Assembly (NCBI GenBank): GCA_020058765.1
Contig: JAGVDM010000005.1
Span: 62,001 to 126,000 of the forward strand
DNA from: Candidatus Peribacterales bacterium
GTDB taxonomy: Bacteria; Patescibacteriota; Gracilibacteria; Peribacterales; Peribacteraceae
Length of the DNA: 64,000 bases
Direction of reading: 5' to 3'
The translations under genes were made by a program, and so were the position numbers. Positions 44,133 through 52,832 of the stretch are shown here, one piece after another. A model generated the notes under the pieces. It had not been told where the DNA came from. It made no database searches and saw nothing but the letters and a program-made list of their open reading frames with translations. Position 1 is the stretch's first letter. Each line of letters starts with the position of its first letter.

Positions 44133-44590
44133 TTGTCAGTCTTGGAAGTAGCGGCTTTCTTCGTTGCTGTCTTAGCAACCTTCTTGGGTGCAGCTGCCTT
44201 CTCTGCCTGCTCCGTAGGAGCGGCACCAACCACTGCATCAATGAGCGTAAGATCCACGAGCATTGCACCATCGCCCTGGCGAATGCCAGCGGGCACCATG
44301 CGCGTAAGTCCGGAGCTGCGATTTGCGTAGCGCTTTGTAAGCACTTCGATGATCTTGCGACTTGCGTTGCGATCGGTCACCACGCGGCCAATGTGACGGA
44401 TAGCCACCTGCTGCGTGCTGCGCTTGGCAACAGCAATCAGACGATCAATGATCGGCTGCACGGCACGAGCGCGGGAACGCGTTGTGCGAACGGATTCGTA
44501 GAGCAGAAGGGATGTCACCAGGTTACGCTTGAGCATCCTGGCGTGAGCCGGTTTCTGCTTGAGCCGTTGGCGAGCGTCTCTGTGGCGCAT
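44129..44590 (-). CDS. rplQ: Ribosomal protein L17 with Lys/Ala-rich tail
   Basis: 153 residues: a standard L17 core (MRHRDARQRLKQKPAHARML, LYESVRTTRSRARAVQP) and a tail of about 30 residues rich in Ala, Lys and Thr. A TACACT box 10 nt before the ATG suggests that rplQ-rplM-rpsI can be transcribed separately from rpoA. Confidence 0.96.
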   Translation of the reverse strand: MRHRDARQRLKQKPAHARMLKRNLVTSLLLYESVRTTRSRARAVQPIIDRLIAVAKRSTQQVAIRHIGRVVTDRNASRKIIEVLTKRYANRSSGLTRMVPAGIRQGDGAMLVDLTLIDAVVGAAPTEQAEKAAAPKKVAKTATKKAATSKTDK

Positions 44591-44600
44591 TGGGAATGGC

Positions 44601-44606
44601 AGTGTA
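44601..44606 (-). promoter_or_regulatory. Internal promoter before rplQ
   Basis: TACACT on the minus strand, 10 nt before ATG 44590, with a possible TTGCTC -35 at an 18-nt spacing. Confidence 0.4.
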
Positions 44607-44661
44607 GGGAATTCGCAGGGTGTAGAGCAAAAAGAAACCCGGCGAAATCTGGAGCGAAACT

Positions 44662-45675
44662 CTACCCGAGCATCATCGTGTCATCGTCGTTTTCATCGGC
44701 CAACTTGAGCCCACGATCGGCAAGCGTCTGCTTGACCTCATCGAGAGCCTTGGCGCCGAATCCGCGGAAGTTGCTGAGTGCGGATTCCGTGCAGCGTGTG
44801 AGCTGCTCAATGGAACCAACGCCCGCATTGATGAGCGCGTTGAGCGTACGAGGCGAGAAGTTCAGGATTTCGATTGGCGTGTAGCTCTCCTTTACCGGAG
44901 CGCTATCGCTGTCCCCCACTGGACCTGCGGCACCTGCGCGGGAGAAGTCTGCAATGAAGTCGCCCTCTACCACCTTGTCGGCGCTACCAAAGTACTCGAA
45001 GTAGCTCTTGAGGAGCTGTGCAGCGAACTGCACTGCCTCTTCGGCCTTCAGGGAGCCGTTGGTCTGTACATCCAGGATAAGCTTCTCCAGGTTGGTCTGC
45101 TGACCCACACGGGCAGCCTCCACTTCGAAGCGCACCTTTTCGACCGGGCTGAACACCGCATCGATATGAATGAGGCCTGGCTCGTTGTGCTTGCGATTGC
45201 GATCGCCGGCTGGCACGTAGCCCACGCCTTTCTCGATCGTGATCTCCATTTCGATTTCGCCGCCCTTCTCGAGAGTAACGATCTCCACTTCTGGATCGAG
45301 GATTTCGATATCCGACGATACCTTGAGATCCTTGGCTGTAAGGGTCTTTGGTCCCTTGCCAGAGAGAGTAATCGTCTCGGTATCCTTGTTGAACTTGCGG
45401 AGCTTGAGCTGCTTTAAGTTGAGGCAAATATCCACAACGGAGTCGCGGACACCCTTAATGGTGGCGTACTCATGCTGCACACCCTTAATGCGCACCGATG
45501 CCACTGCGGCACCCGGCAAGCTGGAAAGGAGTACGCGTCGCAATGAGTTGCCCAGGGTCATACCAAAGCCCGGAGGCAGCGGCCCAATGGCAAAGATCAC
45601 ATGTGTATCATCACCATCTTTGACCGGAGTGGCGCTGAAGATGGGTAGACCGATTTCTTCCTGCAGGATATGCAT
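44662..45675 (-). CDS. rpoA: RNA polymerase alpha subunit
   Basis: 337 residues with both domains: the N-terminal dimerisation domain (FAIGPLPPGFGMTLGNSLRR, RVLLSSLPGAAV) and the C-terminal domain (residues about 255-325: LNFSPRTLNALINAGVGSI, NFRGFGAKALDEV) that binds upstream DNA and activators. The presence of an intact C-terminal domain means UP elements could be used. It lies between rpsD and rplQ as in the alpha operon of most bacteria. Confidence 0.98.
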   Translation of the reverse strand: MHILQEEIGLPIFSATPVKDGDDTHVIFAIGPLPPGFGMTLGNSLRRVLLSSLPGAAVASVRIKGVQHEYATIKGVRDSVVDICLNLKQLKLRKFNKDTETITLSGKGPKTLTAKDLKVSSDIEILDPEVEIVTLEKGGEIEMEITIEKGVGYVPAGDRNRKHNEPGLIHIDAVFSPVEKVRFEVEAARVGQQTNLEKLILDVQTNGSLKAEEAVQFAAQLLKSYFEYFGSADKVVEGDFIADFSRAGAAGPVGDSDSAPVKESYTPIEILNFSPRTLNALINAGVGSIEQLTRCTESALSNFRGFGAKALDEVKQTLADRGLKLADENDDDTMMLG

Positions 45676-45729
45676 GAGAAGGTGGAGAAGGGAACGGGAA
45701 AGCTCGCGGAGCGTGTCTCCGCAGGAAAA

Positions 45730-46347
45730 TTAGTTTCGCGAGTAGAACTCGATGACCTGTCGGATGTCCACTACCTGTTCTGTGGTACCCGATTCCGGCA
45801 AGCCGACGACTTCGACCTGCAATGCGCCGCTATTTACCTTGAGCCAATTTGGCGGCATGTACTTTTCGTGTGCTGCCAAAATTTCGGCGAAAATAGTGGA
45901 AGATTTGGACTTGGGACGCACGGAGATCTTCTGCCCCTCGCGAACGAGGAACGATGGAGTCGTGACGCGAACGTCATCGACAAAGAAGAGACCGTGATTG
46001 GCGAATTGACGAGCCTGCATGCGCGTGCGAGCAAAGCCTGCACGGTACAGCACGTTATCGAGACGGCGTTCCAAGAGCTGTTGCATAACCTCACCTGTCT
46101 GCCCCTTGGTCTTGGATGCGCGATCATATACGCGACGGAACTGCCGCTCGGACAATCCGTAAATATCGCGCATCTTCTGCTTCTCCACGAGCTGCTGTGC
46201 GAACTCCGACTTGCGACCAACACGTGCGCGTGGGCTCTTCCCTGGGAGGTTCGGCTTGCGCTGCAGAATCTTGTCGTACTTGTCGGCGCCGTAGATGTTG
46301 ACGCCCTGTCTGCGGACGCGCTTTGCCTTGGGTCCTGTGTACTTCAT
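45730..46347 (-). CDS. rpsD: Ribosomal protein S4
   Basis: 205 residues from ATG 46347 (MKYTGPKAKRVRRQG). S4 N-domain and S4 RNA-binding domain (ERRLDNVLYRAGFARTRMQARQFANHGLFFV-like region). The zinc-binding Cys cluster of some S4 proteins is absent. The frame upstream to 46452 is rejected because it lies in rpsK. The 43-nt spacer after rpsK is strongly pyrimidine-rich in the mRNA sense. Confidence 0.97.
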   Translation of the reverse strand: MKYTGPKAKRVRRQGVNIYGADKYDKILQRKPNLPGKSPRARVGRKSEFAQQLVEKQKMRDIYGLSERQFRRVYDRASKTKGQTGEVMQQLLERRLDNVLYRAGFARTRMQARQFANHGLFFVDDVRVTTPSFLVREGQKISVRPKSKSSTIFAEILAAHEKYMPPNWLKVNSGALQVEVVGLPESGTTEQVVDIRQVIEFYSRN

Positions 46348-46390
46348 GCGGGAAAAACGAGAGAAAGAGAGGCAGAAAGAAAGGGTCGCA

Positions 46391-46831
46391 CTACACGCGG
46401 CGACGGCGGCGCGGACGCACACCACCGTGTGGGATAGGTGTGACGTCTGCAATGGATTCTAGATTGAGACCTGCACCTTGCAGACCACGGATCGACTGCT
46501 CGCGTCCCGGCCCGAGGCCTTTCACGCGAACGTGTACAGATTCGATGCCGTATGGACCAACGAGCTTCTCGCATGCCTGTTCTGCGGCAACCTTGGCAGC
46601 ATACGGCGTGGATTTGCGCGTGCCCTTGAACCCTGCAACACCACAGCTCACACCGCCCAGCTTGTTTCCTTCTGGATCGGTGAACGTAACGATGGTGTTG
46701 TTCTCCCCTGCGTGAATGTGTACATACGCAACAGTAACCTTGCGTCGAATCTTCTTTTTGACAGCCTTCGGCGCTGCTGCGGTTTCTGCAGTAGCGTCGA
46801 GGATATCCTTTGCTGGCGTAGTATCGGCCAT
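46391..46831 (-). CDS. rpsK: Ribosomal protein S11 with N-terminal extension
   Basis: 146 residues. The S11 core starts near residue 30 (VTVAYVHIHAGENNTIVTFTD) and ends PHGGVRPRRRRRV. About 25 extra Ala/Thr/Lys residues precede the core. The spacer before the ATG is CT-rich (CTCCTCCTGCCTCTCC). Confidence 0.97.
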   Translation of the reverse strand: MADTTPAKDILDATAETAAAPKAVKKKIRRKVTVAYVHIHAGENNTIVTFTDPEGNKLGGVSCGVAGFKGTRKSTPYAAKVAAEQACEKLVGPYGIESVHVRVKGLGPGREQSIRGLQGAGLNLESIADVTPIPHGGVRPRRRRRV

Positions 46832-46857
46832 GGAGAGGCAGGAGGAGGAAACGGGGT

Positions 46858-47238
46858 TTAGGTCTTGGTGAGAGTAACGCGACCGGATGTCGTCGTCTTC
46901 TTCTTCCCGCGCTTGGTGCGAGCATTGCGACGGGATGTCTGCCCGCGTACAGGCAGCTTACGGCGGTGACGGTATCCGCGCCAAGTACCGATGTCTTGGA
47001 GACGCTTGACGTCCATGGATACCTTACGCGTGAGTTCACCTTCAATGTTCTCCTGCTCCACTCGTACGCGCAGACGTGCAGCCTGTTCCTCAGAGAGGTC
47101 ATCGGCATGTGCAGTGAGATCGATACGCACCTCGGTGAGAATCTTTATAGCAAGCGGACGACCGACACCCTTGATAGCGGTGAGGCCAATCACGATTTGC
47201 TTGTTTCCGGGGATGGTGACACCTGCGATACGGAGCAT
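46858..47238 (-). CDS. rpsM: Ribosomal protein S13
   Basis: 126 residues. MLRIAGVTIPGNKQIVIGLT, IKGVGRPLAIKIL, GTWRGYRHRRKLPVRGQTS. The C-terminal basic tail is typical. The leader is CT-rich. Confidence 0.97.
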   Translation of the reverse strand: MLRIAGVTIPGNKQIVIGLTAIKGVGRPLAIKILTEVRIDLTAHADDLSEEQAARLRVRVEQENIEGELTRKVSMDVKRLQDIGTWRGYRHRRKLPVRGQTSRRNARTKRGKKKTTTSGRVTLTKT

Positions 47239-47265
47239 GACGAGAAAAAAAGAGGGAGTGAGAAA

Positions 47266-47394
47266 TCAACCTTGGCGCTGCTTGTGCTTGGGCGTCTTGC
47301 AGACGATACGGCGCACGCGCTTGCCCAGCCCATTACGGCGGATTATGAGACGACAGTCTTTGCAGATGGGTTTTACAGAGGCGCGGACTTTCAT
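47266..47394 (-). CDS. rpmJ: Ribosomal protein L36 (42 residues, with insertion)
   Basis: [14 protein letters not shown] at the start and TPKHKQRQG at the end identify L36. It is 42 residues long instead of 37-38 because of extra residues (NGLGK) between the strands. The zinc ligands Cys11, Cys14, Cys32 and His37 are kept. The ATG overlaps the infA stop (ATGA). Too short for most ORF lists. Confidence 0.93.
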   Translation of the reverse strand: MKVRASVKPICKDCRLIIRRNGLGKRVRRIVCKTPKHKQRQG

Positions 47395-47708
47395 GATTGA
47401 GAGGGTGCTGGAGGTGAGGGGGTGGTGCTATCGTTGCCTTCGGTTCCGGCAGTATCACCATTCAACGATATCTGCTGGTCGGAACGGAAGCGGTAGGTGA
47501 TGCGTCCCTTCTGAAGATCGTACGGGGTCATCTCTACCTTTACCCGATCGCCCGGCAAAATCCGGACGCGGTGGACTCTCATGCGTCCTGCCAGATGGCA
47601 GAGGATCATGTGATCCTTGGCTTGTGGACTCAGGATTTTGACTTGGAACATGGCGTTTGGAAAGGTCTCTTCCACGACGCCGATGAGCTCAATTACATCC
47701 TTAGACAC
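47391..47708 (-). CDS. infA: Translation initiation factor IF-1 with C-terminal extension
   Basis: 105 residues against the usual 72. The OB-fold core shows [54 protein letters not shown]. The last 30 residues are polar and probably disordered. A short AAGG directly touches the ATG and is too close to act as a normal Shine-Dalgarno sequence. The 133-nt gap before map has no gene. Confidence 0.95.
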   Translation of the reverse strand: MSKDVIELIGVVEETFPNAMFQVKILSPQAKDHMILCHLAGRMRVHRVRILPGDRVKVEMTPYDLQKGRITYRFRSDQQISLNGDTAGTEGNDSTTPSPPAPSQS

Positions 47709-47841
47709 AAGCGAAATACGCAGGAGAAAAGCCGGTGCATCCTACTGACGGGTCTCGCCACCATCAAGAGAAAAGTCCAGAAAATTCTCCTGACATCGTC
47801 AAAATATCTTGCCATTTCCACGTTTTGGGGCGTTCCGAAAA

Positions 47842-48591
47842 TTACGTGAGTACAGCGCACCCGTCGGTTTCTACAAGCAGAGTGTGTTCAAAATGAGCAG
47901 AAAGACTGCCGTCTGCAGTGGAGAGAGTCCATCCGTCATCATGCTGCAGAATATGACCATTCCCCAGGCAGAGAATTGGCTCAATGGCGATCACTGCGCC
48001 TGCTGGCAACGTTGGACCTGTGCCGCGCGTACCCGCATTGGGGATATCGGGGAAATCATGAATATTCCGCCCCACACCGTGACCAGTAAGCGAAATAACA
48101 GGGGTGCACTTATGCTCTTCGGCATAGGCCTGAATCGTGGAAGAAATATCCCCTACTTTCACTCCTGCACGCACAACACTGAGCACATGTTCGAGCGCAC
48201 CTTGTGTAACATCAAGTAAGTGTCGCGCCTGCGAAGAGATACGGCCGACGGGTACGGTGATGCACGCATCGGTAATCAGCCCGCGGTAGCGCACACCGCA
48301 GTCGATGGAAAGAATGTCTCCCTCTGCCAATACGCGTGGCCCAGGAATGCCGTGCACACACTCTGCATTCACCGAAGTACACAGCGTACCAGGGAACCCT
48401 TGGTATCCCTTGAACGCAGGTTCAGCATCGTCGTGTGACCGGATGAATTCTTCAGCGATACGATCAAGCTCGAGTGTGCTGATACCAGGGCGCACCATGC
48501 TCGCGGTGTGGGCGATGCACGCACGGAGAATGGCTCCACTTTGGCGTAGAGACGCAATTTCGTCCTCGGTGTAGACAGGACAAGAAGGCAT
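47842..48591 (-). CDS. map: Methionine aminopeptidase type I
   Basis: 249 residues, removing the N-terminal Met of new proteins. Metal ligands sit in LSIDCGVRYRGLITDAC (two Asp), GHGVGRNIHDFP (His), AIEPILCLGNG (Glu) and HFEHTLLV (Glu). NAECVHGIPG holds the substrate His. No N-terminal zinc domain. Between adk and infA, as is common. Confidence 0.97.
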   Translation of the reverse strand: MPSCPVYTEDEIASLRQSGAILRACIAHTASMVRPGISTLELDRIAEEFIRSHDDAEPAFKGYQGFPGTLCTSVNAECVHGIPGPRVLAEGDILSIDCGVRYRGLITDACITVPVGRISSQARHLLDVTQGALEHVLSVVRAGVKVGDISSTIQAYAEEHKCTPVISLTGHGVGRNIHDFPDIPNAGTRGTGPTLPAGAVIAIEPILCLGNGHILQHDDGWTLSTADGSLSAHFEHTLLVETDGCAVLT

Positions 48592-48596
48592 GAATG

Positions 48597-49160
48597 CTAG
48601 GTGTTCTTCAGGAGATCTACGATTAATGCAGTCACCTGATCCATGTCGCCCATACCATCGACCTGTACCAGTTGGCCTGCTGCTATGTAGGCCTGTACAA
48701 CTGGCATAGTCTTTTCGCGGTAGAGCTGCATACGCCGCAGCACCTTCTCTTCGTCTTTGTCATCCACTCTCCCCTGCTCCGTTGCGCGGCCGCGAATGCG
48801 CTCGATTGCCTCCTCTTCTGGAAGGAGAATGTTGATGCAACGAAATTCACGGTGCTCTTCGTCCATTAAGCGATCGAACGCCTGCTTCTGTTCATCATCT
48901 CGAGGAATACCGTCGAAGAGGATTTTCTCTTTGGCGTGCTGGCGCACCGCCTCACGCACCACTTCCATAATGATCTGGTGCGGTACCAAATGCCCTTCGT
49001 CGATGTACGACTTCACAGTGTTGCCGAGTTCGGAACCCGATGCGGCGATCTTCCGCAGCTCCGCACCCATGTCGAATACGTAGTAGCGGAACTTCTCCGC
49101 AATACGCTTGGCCTGTGTGCCTTTGCCCGAACCTTGAATGCCTAGAAACACTAAATCCAT
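48597..49160 (-). CDS. adk: Adenylate kinase (short form)
   Basis: 187 residues. P-loop IQGSGKGTQ at 8-16, AMP-site region YYVFDMGAELRK, DGIPRDDEQ. The lid is short (RGRATEQGRVDDKDEEKVLRR) and lacks the four Cys of zinc-lid forms. TATGCT lies 9 nt before the ATG, so adk-map may start their own transcript. Confidence 0.93.
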   Translation of the reverse strand: MDLVFLGIQGSGKGTQAKRIAEKFRYYVFDMGAELRKIAASGSELGNTVKSYIDEGHLVPHQIIMEVVREAVRQHAKEKILFDGIPRDDEQKQAFDRLMDEEHREFRCINILLPEEEAIERIRGRATEQGRVDDKDEEKVLRRMQLYREKTMPVVQAYIAAGQLVQVDGMGDMDQVTALIVDLLKNT

Positions 49161-49169
49161 AGTGTCTGC

Positions 49170-49175
49170 AGCATA
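49170..49175 (-). promoter_or_regulatory. Possible internal -10 box before adk
   Basis: TATGCT on the minus strand ends 9 nt before ATG 49160, inside the 75-nt gap after secY. Confidence 0.35.
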
Positions 49176-49235
49176 CCGAAGAAAGGAGTCAGAATCTAGG
49201 AAGTCCAGTCTGGAATTGCCTTTCCGTGTGGTGTA

Positions 49236-50519
49236 CTACACCAATTTCTCGTAATCGTGCGCGAGGAGCTGCGCATTGACCTGGCGGATCAGCTCCATGA
49301 CTACACCCACCACAATGATGATACCCGAACCGGAAATAATGAGATCCTGGGAGGTGAGATCGGTGAACATGGTGAAGAGCAACGGGACGATGGCAACGAT
49401 GCCGAGGAAGATACCGCCCCAGAGGTTCAACCGGTTGCTGATCTTCGCAAGTACCTCGGCAGTCTGCTTCCCTGGGCGAATACCAGGGATGAAGCCGCCA
49501 CGCTTCTGAATGCTCTCTGCGACGTCATCTGGCTTAAAGGTGACCGACACGTAGAAGTACGTGAAGAGCATCACCAGCAAGAAATAGGCGATGATGTACA
49601 TCCATGTTGGCGTTTGCGGATTGAGTTCGCGGTTGATGAACGCAGCCACCGGCTGCAAGTGCACAGATGTCTGCAAGAACTGCGCAATGATGCTTGGAAG
49701 CGTAATGAGGGAGATTGCAAAGATGATCGGGATCATGCCTGCCTGATTGAGGCGAATAGGAATATTGCCCTGCACGCCACGACCTGCGCCTTGGTTGGCG
49801 TAAGTAATAGGAATCTGGCGGTGCGCATCAGTGAAGAGCACCACAGCCACGAGCATGGCAAGAGACACAATGCAGAAGATGTAGAACGCCATGATCTTGC
49901 CGTCGCCTGCGTAGAACATGGAGCTCATGACCGACGGAACGCCGGACACGATTCCTGCGAAGATGATGAGGGAGATACCGTTGCCGATCCCTTTCTCCGT
50001 AATCTGTTCACCGAGCCACATGAGGAAGAGCGATCCTGCGGTAACGTACATCATAGGTGCCAACACTCCGGGGAACGTGAGATCGACGAAGTTCCCAAGG
50101 CCGCTCTGGCTCAGCAGGATGAGGAAACCGTAGCTCTGTACGAATGCGAGAGGAAATGCAAGCCAACGCGTGTATTTGTTGATGGTTTGCTGACCCTGTG
50201 GCCCTTCTTTGCTGATGGCTTCCAGCCGAGGAAAGATGACCGTGCAGAGCTGCAAAATAATGGACGCGTTGATATAGGGCGACAATCCGAGCAGCACTAC
50301 AGAGAAGTTATCGAGTGCGCCTCCAGTGAGCACCGCGAAGATACCCAGCGCACCAATGCTACCTGCGCCACGGTCGAAGAGTGCCTTGAGCTCGTATACG
50401 TCAGAGCCAGGCACTGGAATGTGCGCGATGATGCGATAAATACCGAGCAGCAGAAGTGTTACTAGGATCCTCTTGCGGAGGTCTTCGGAACGCCAGAGCT
50501 GACGGAGGTAGGTGAACAT
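49236..50519 (-). CDS. secY: Protein translocase subunit SecY
   Basis: 427 residues with ten transmembrane helices. RILVTLLLLGIYRIIAHIPVPG starts helix 1, the plug region follows (FDRGAGSIGALGIFAVLTGG), then INASIILQL and RNAP-free basic loops near the C-terminus (RQVNAQLLAHDYEKLV). It forms the Sec channel with SecE. Located 7 nt after rplO as in the spc operon. Confidence 0.98.
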   Translation of the reverse strand: MFTYLRQLWRSEDLRKRILVTLLLLGIYRIIAHIPVPGSDVYELKALFDRGAGSIGALGIFAVLTGGALDNFSVVLLGLSPYINASIILQLCTVIFPRLEAISKEGPQGQQTINKYTRWLAFPLAFVQSYGFLILLSQSGLGNFVDLTFPGVLAPMMYVTAGSLFLMWLGEQITEKGIGNGISLIIFAGIVSGVPSVMSSMFYAGDGKIMAFYIFCIVSLAMLVAVVLFTDAHRQIPITYANQGAGRGVQGNIPIRLNQAGMIPIIFAISLITLPSIIAQFLQTSVHLQPVAAFINRELNPQTPTWMYIIAYFLLVMLFTYFYVSVTFKPDDVAESIQKRGGFIPGIRPGKQTAEVLAKISNRLNLWGGIFLGIVAIVPLLFTMFTDLTSQDLIISGSGIIIVVGVVMELIRQVNAQLLAHDYEKLV

Positions 50520-50526
50520 GACTGAA

Positions 50527-50964
50527 TTATTTGCTGATCGTCACGCTGCCGCCTGCCTTCTCTACCGCGGCAAGCGCACCCGGTGAGGCGGCATGCACGG
50601 TGAGTGCGAGCTTCTTGCTCACAGTTCCGCGAGCGAGGATCTTCACTGGTCGAGTTGTGCGGACGATGCGAGCTGCTCGGAGAGCGGCGATATCGTACGT
50701 ACCAGACTCCAGACGCTCGAGAGCTGAAAGGGTGATGATTTCGAATTCGATGCGGCGAGGGCTGCGGAAACCGCCGAGTTTTGGCTGGCGGCGGAACAGC
50801 GGCGTTTGGCCTCCTTCGAAACCGAAGCGACGGCCTTTGCCTGTGCGGGACTGCTGGCCCTTCATACCGCGACCGGCAGTCATACCGCCGCCCGCGCTCG
50901 AACCACGCGCAACGCGCTTGCGGTTCTTGGTGGAGCCATGTGCTGGAGAGAGTCTGTGAAGCAT
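50527..50964 (-). CDS. rplO: Ribosomal protein L15
   Basis: 145 residues. The Gly/Arg-rich N-terminus (RVARGSSAGGGMTAGRGMKG, GKGRRFGFEGGQTPLFRR) is typical. Here it opens the second half of the split cluster, with its own promoter region (50965-51125). rpmD, which usually precedes it, is missing. Confidence 0.96.
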   Translation of the reverse strand: MLHRLSPAHGSTKNRKRVARGSSAGGGMTAGRGMKGQQSRTGKGRRFGFEGGQTPLFRRQPKLGGFRSPRRIEFEIITLSALERLESGTYDIAALRAARIVRTTRPVKILARGTVSKKLALTVHAASPGALAAVEKAGGSVTISK

Positions 50965-51008
50965 GCGTAGAGTGGTCCGTCCTACGAACGAAGAGCGGAC
51001 TGCGGGGT

Positions 51009-51038
51009 ATCCTAGAGGGTGGAATGCATTGGCAGCAA
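51009..51038 (-). promoter_or_regulatory. Probable promoter of the rplO-secY half-operon
   Basis: On the minus strand TTGCTG (51038-51033), an 18-nt spacer, TAGGAT (51014-51009), about 45 nt before the rplO ATG. Needed because the upstream neighbour is divergent. Confidence 0.45.
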
Positions 51039-51046
51039 GGAATTCG

Positions 51047-51067
51047 CGGGAGTTTTTCTGGCTCCCG
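51047..51067. other. Hairpin between divergent rplO and SLH-CAP promoters
   Basis: CGGGAG, a 9-nt loop of TTTTTCTGG, CTCCCG. It lies upstream of both start sites, so a role as a DNA site is as likely as an RNA one. Confidence 0.3.
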
Positions 51068-51096
51068 ACAGCGGTATTCCCTTAGAACGGAAAATG

Positions 51097-51105
51097 TGAT
51101 AAAAT
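51097..51105 (+). promoter_or_regulatory. Extended -10 promoter of the SLH-CAP gene
   Basis: TGATAAAAT, 20 nt before ATG 51126. The short leader ends in TCTCTCTTC. Confidence 0.5.
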
Positions 51106-51125
51106 AAACAGATTTATCTCTCTTC

Positions 51126-52289
51126 ATGTCTCGTCGATTTCGACCGCTGGCTTGCCTGCTCATTGCCCTCGTAAGTGCCGCAATGTTGCCCCCAGGAGAG
51201 GCGAAAATGGAGGTAGTAGGTGAGCGCCCCGGCATGATTTACGTGACGCGCGCAGAAACAGCCATGCTGTTGCTTTCCAGCATTGGTGTGAACGTGCCCA
51301 AGCGATCCACAGGCGGCCAATACCCCGATTTGATTGATGGCGAATGGTACACAGCACATATGCTGGAAGCATTCGACCGAAAGATTCTGGATCCGCCGGA
51401 ATTCGGCCTGGCGCAGCCGCATAGGCAAGTAACTCGTGCGGAGTTTTTAAAAATGCTCGCACGCACCTTCCGGCTGCCAACCAATCTGCAAAGCAGTTAT
51501 TCCGATGTGCAGCGCAGTGATTGGTTTTGGTCCTATGCAGGGATTGCCGCGCGGTATGGACTGTTCACCACTCCGGATCCTACCCGGTTGTACCCCAACG
51601 TGCTCGTGCATCACTTCGAAGTGTCACAAGGCATTGAGCGCGTCTTAGCCTCTCACCCCGAACTACGACCGACGCCGTCGGCGGTACTTGAGCGACCCGT
51701 GCAGGCAGATGCACCATTTGTGGTGGGCACTGCTTCGCATGGAGCAGCGCCTGATGTGGGTACCTCACGACAGCCTCAGGAATACATCACCGTACGCATG
51801 GTAAAGGATGCACTCATGCAAGTGCTCCGCAGTAATGTACTCGTTGCCACGCAAACGAAAGTGGATCTCTTACAACAGATCAACACAGAGCGCGCTCGCT
51901 ACGGCATACCGGCGCTCGCACTCAATCCTGTACTTACCACCGCTGCACAGGGGCATGCAGAGGATATGTGGAAACGACATTACTTTGATCACATCACACC
52001 CGAAGGGAGAACATACGTCGATCGCATTCGCCGTTTAGGGTATCTCACACCTCGCAACGACGAATGTGGCTGTGGTCTCTCCTGTGAGTGTTTACCCGCA
52101 TTCGCTCTGGGAGAAAACATTGCCCAGGGACAGTTTACTGTAGAGCAAGTGATGCGCGACTGGATGAATTCCCCAGCACACAGGCAGAACATCCTGAGTA
52201 CAGAATTCCGCGACATTGGCTTTGGACTGTTTGGCACCGTCTGGGTGCAAACATTCGGTCGCATCGATTTTGTGCCCCAGTACCGGTAG
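51126..52289 (+). CDS. Secreted surface protein with SLH-like and CAP (SCP/PR1) domains
   Basis: 387 residues. Signal peptide at 1-26, then two SLH-like repeats (VTRAETAMLLLSSIGV with FPDL-like YPDLIDGEWY; VTRAEFLKMLARTF with YSDVQRSDWFW), a linker, and a CAP domain from about residue 240 (LLQQINTERARYGIPAL, GHAEDMW, GENIAQGQFT, SPAHRQNILSTEFRDIGFG). CAP residues His, Glu and His are kept. A Cys-rich insert (CGCGLSCEC) sits before GENIA. SLH repeats usually hold proteins to the cell wall glycan. It is on the opposite strand in the middle of the ribosomal cluster, which is unusual. Confidence 0.88.
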   Translation: MSRRFRPLACLLIALVSAAMLPPGEAKMEVVGERPGMIYVTRAETAMLLLSSIGVNVPKRSTGGQYPDLIDGEWYTAHMLEAFDRKILDPPEFGLAQPHRQVTRAEFLKMLARTFRLPTNLQSSYSDVQRSDWFWSYAGIAARYGLFTTPDPTRLYPNVLVHHFEVSQGIERVLASHPELRPTPSAVLERPVQADAPFVVGTASHGAAPDVGTSRQPQEYITVRMVKDALMQVLRSNVLVATQTKVDLLQQINTERARYGIPALALNPVLTTAAQGHAEDMWKRHYFDHITPEGRTYVDRIRRLGYLTPRNDECGCGLSCECLPAFALGENIAQGQFTVEQVMRDWMNSPAHRQNILSTEFRDIGFGLFGTVWVQTFGRIDFVPQYR

Positions 52290-52292
52290 CGG

Positions 52293-52805
52293 TCATTGGA
52301 GTGTTGCAAGCGTAGTGCCGAACTCCACTGCGGCACCGGGTCCGTTTCCTGTAACAATCTTGCCATCTACGGTCACCGTATCCCCGGTGTACTCCGCACC
52401 GTACTGCTCAAGAAGCTGGGATTGCTGCCCGTCTTCGTTCCACACGGTTGCCTTGCGGCCGTTGAGCACACGGGCTTTGGCAAGAATGGTGGGGGCAATA
52501 CAGATTGCACCAAGTGGCATATCTGCGCGGGCGGCATCATTGGCAACACGCAAAGCATCTGTATCGCTTGCGAGTGCCGACGCCCCAGGCCCACCAATAA
52601 AGGCAATACAGTCATAGTCCTTTACGCGCACGTCTCGCAGTGCAACTGTTGATTGTTCGCTGCCGCCGAACTTCCCGATGCACTCCCCTGCTTCGGTACT
52701 TGAGAGCACAATTGAAAACCCGCCACTCAGCAGCCCTTGGCGAGTGCCGTCGAGCTCGTGATCCTGGTACCCCCGCTGAGCAATAATAAGAAGCGCCTGC
52801 CGCAT
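52293..52805 (-). CDS. DJ-1/PfpI family protein
   Basis: 170 residues. ALLIIAQRGYQDHELDG (the Glu after helix 1), YDCIAFIGGPGASALASD, GAICIAPTILAKARVLNGR with the nucleophile-elbow Cys, KATVWNEDG and GKIVTGNGPGAAVEFG. The family contains glyoxalases, deglycase-like proteins and proteases, so activity cannot be fixed. An extended -10 TGCTATACT lies 7 nt before the ATG. It is inserted between rpsE and rplO. Confidence 0.9.
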   Translation of the reverse strand: MRQALLIIAQRGYQDHELDGTRQGLLSGGFSIVLSSTEAGECIGKFGGSEQSTVALRDVRVKDYDCIAFIGGPGASALASDTDALRVANDAARADMPLGAICIAPTILAKARVLNGRKATVWNEDGQQSQLLEQYGAEYTGDTVTVDGKIVTGNGPGAAVEFGTTLATLQ

Positions 52806-52812
52806 ACGGGGA

Positions 52813-52821
52813 AGTATAGCA
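52813..52821 (-). promoter_or_regulatory. Extended -10 promoter of the PfpI-like gene
   Basis: TGCTATACT on the minus strand ends 7 nt before ATG 52805, between it and the rpsE stop. Confidence 0.5.
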
Positions 52822-52832
52822 GAGAAGACGTA

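Noticed and set aside
47709-47841. A riboswitch between map and infA
   Set aside because: The 133-nt gap shows no recognisable conserved riboswitch core and no terminator; only short ambiguous stems can be drawn.
49257-50465. A 402-residue plus-strand frame
   Set aside because: Antisense shadow of secY; highly charged His/Glu-rich composition without family signs.
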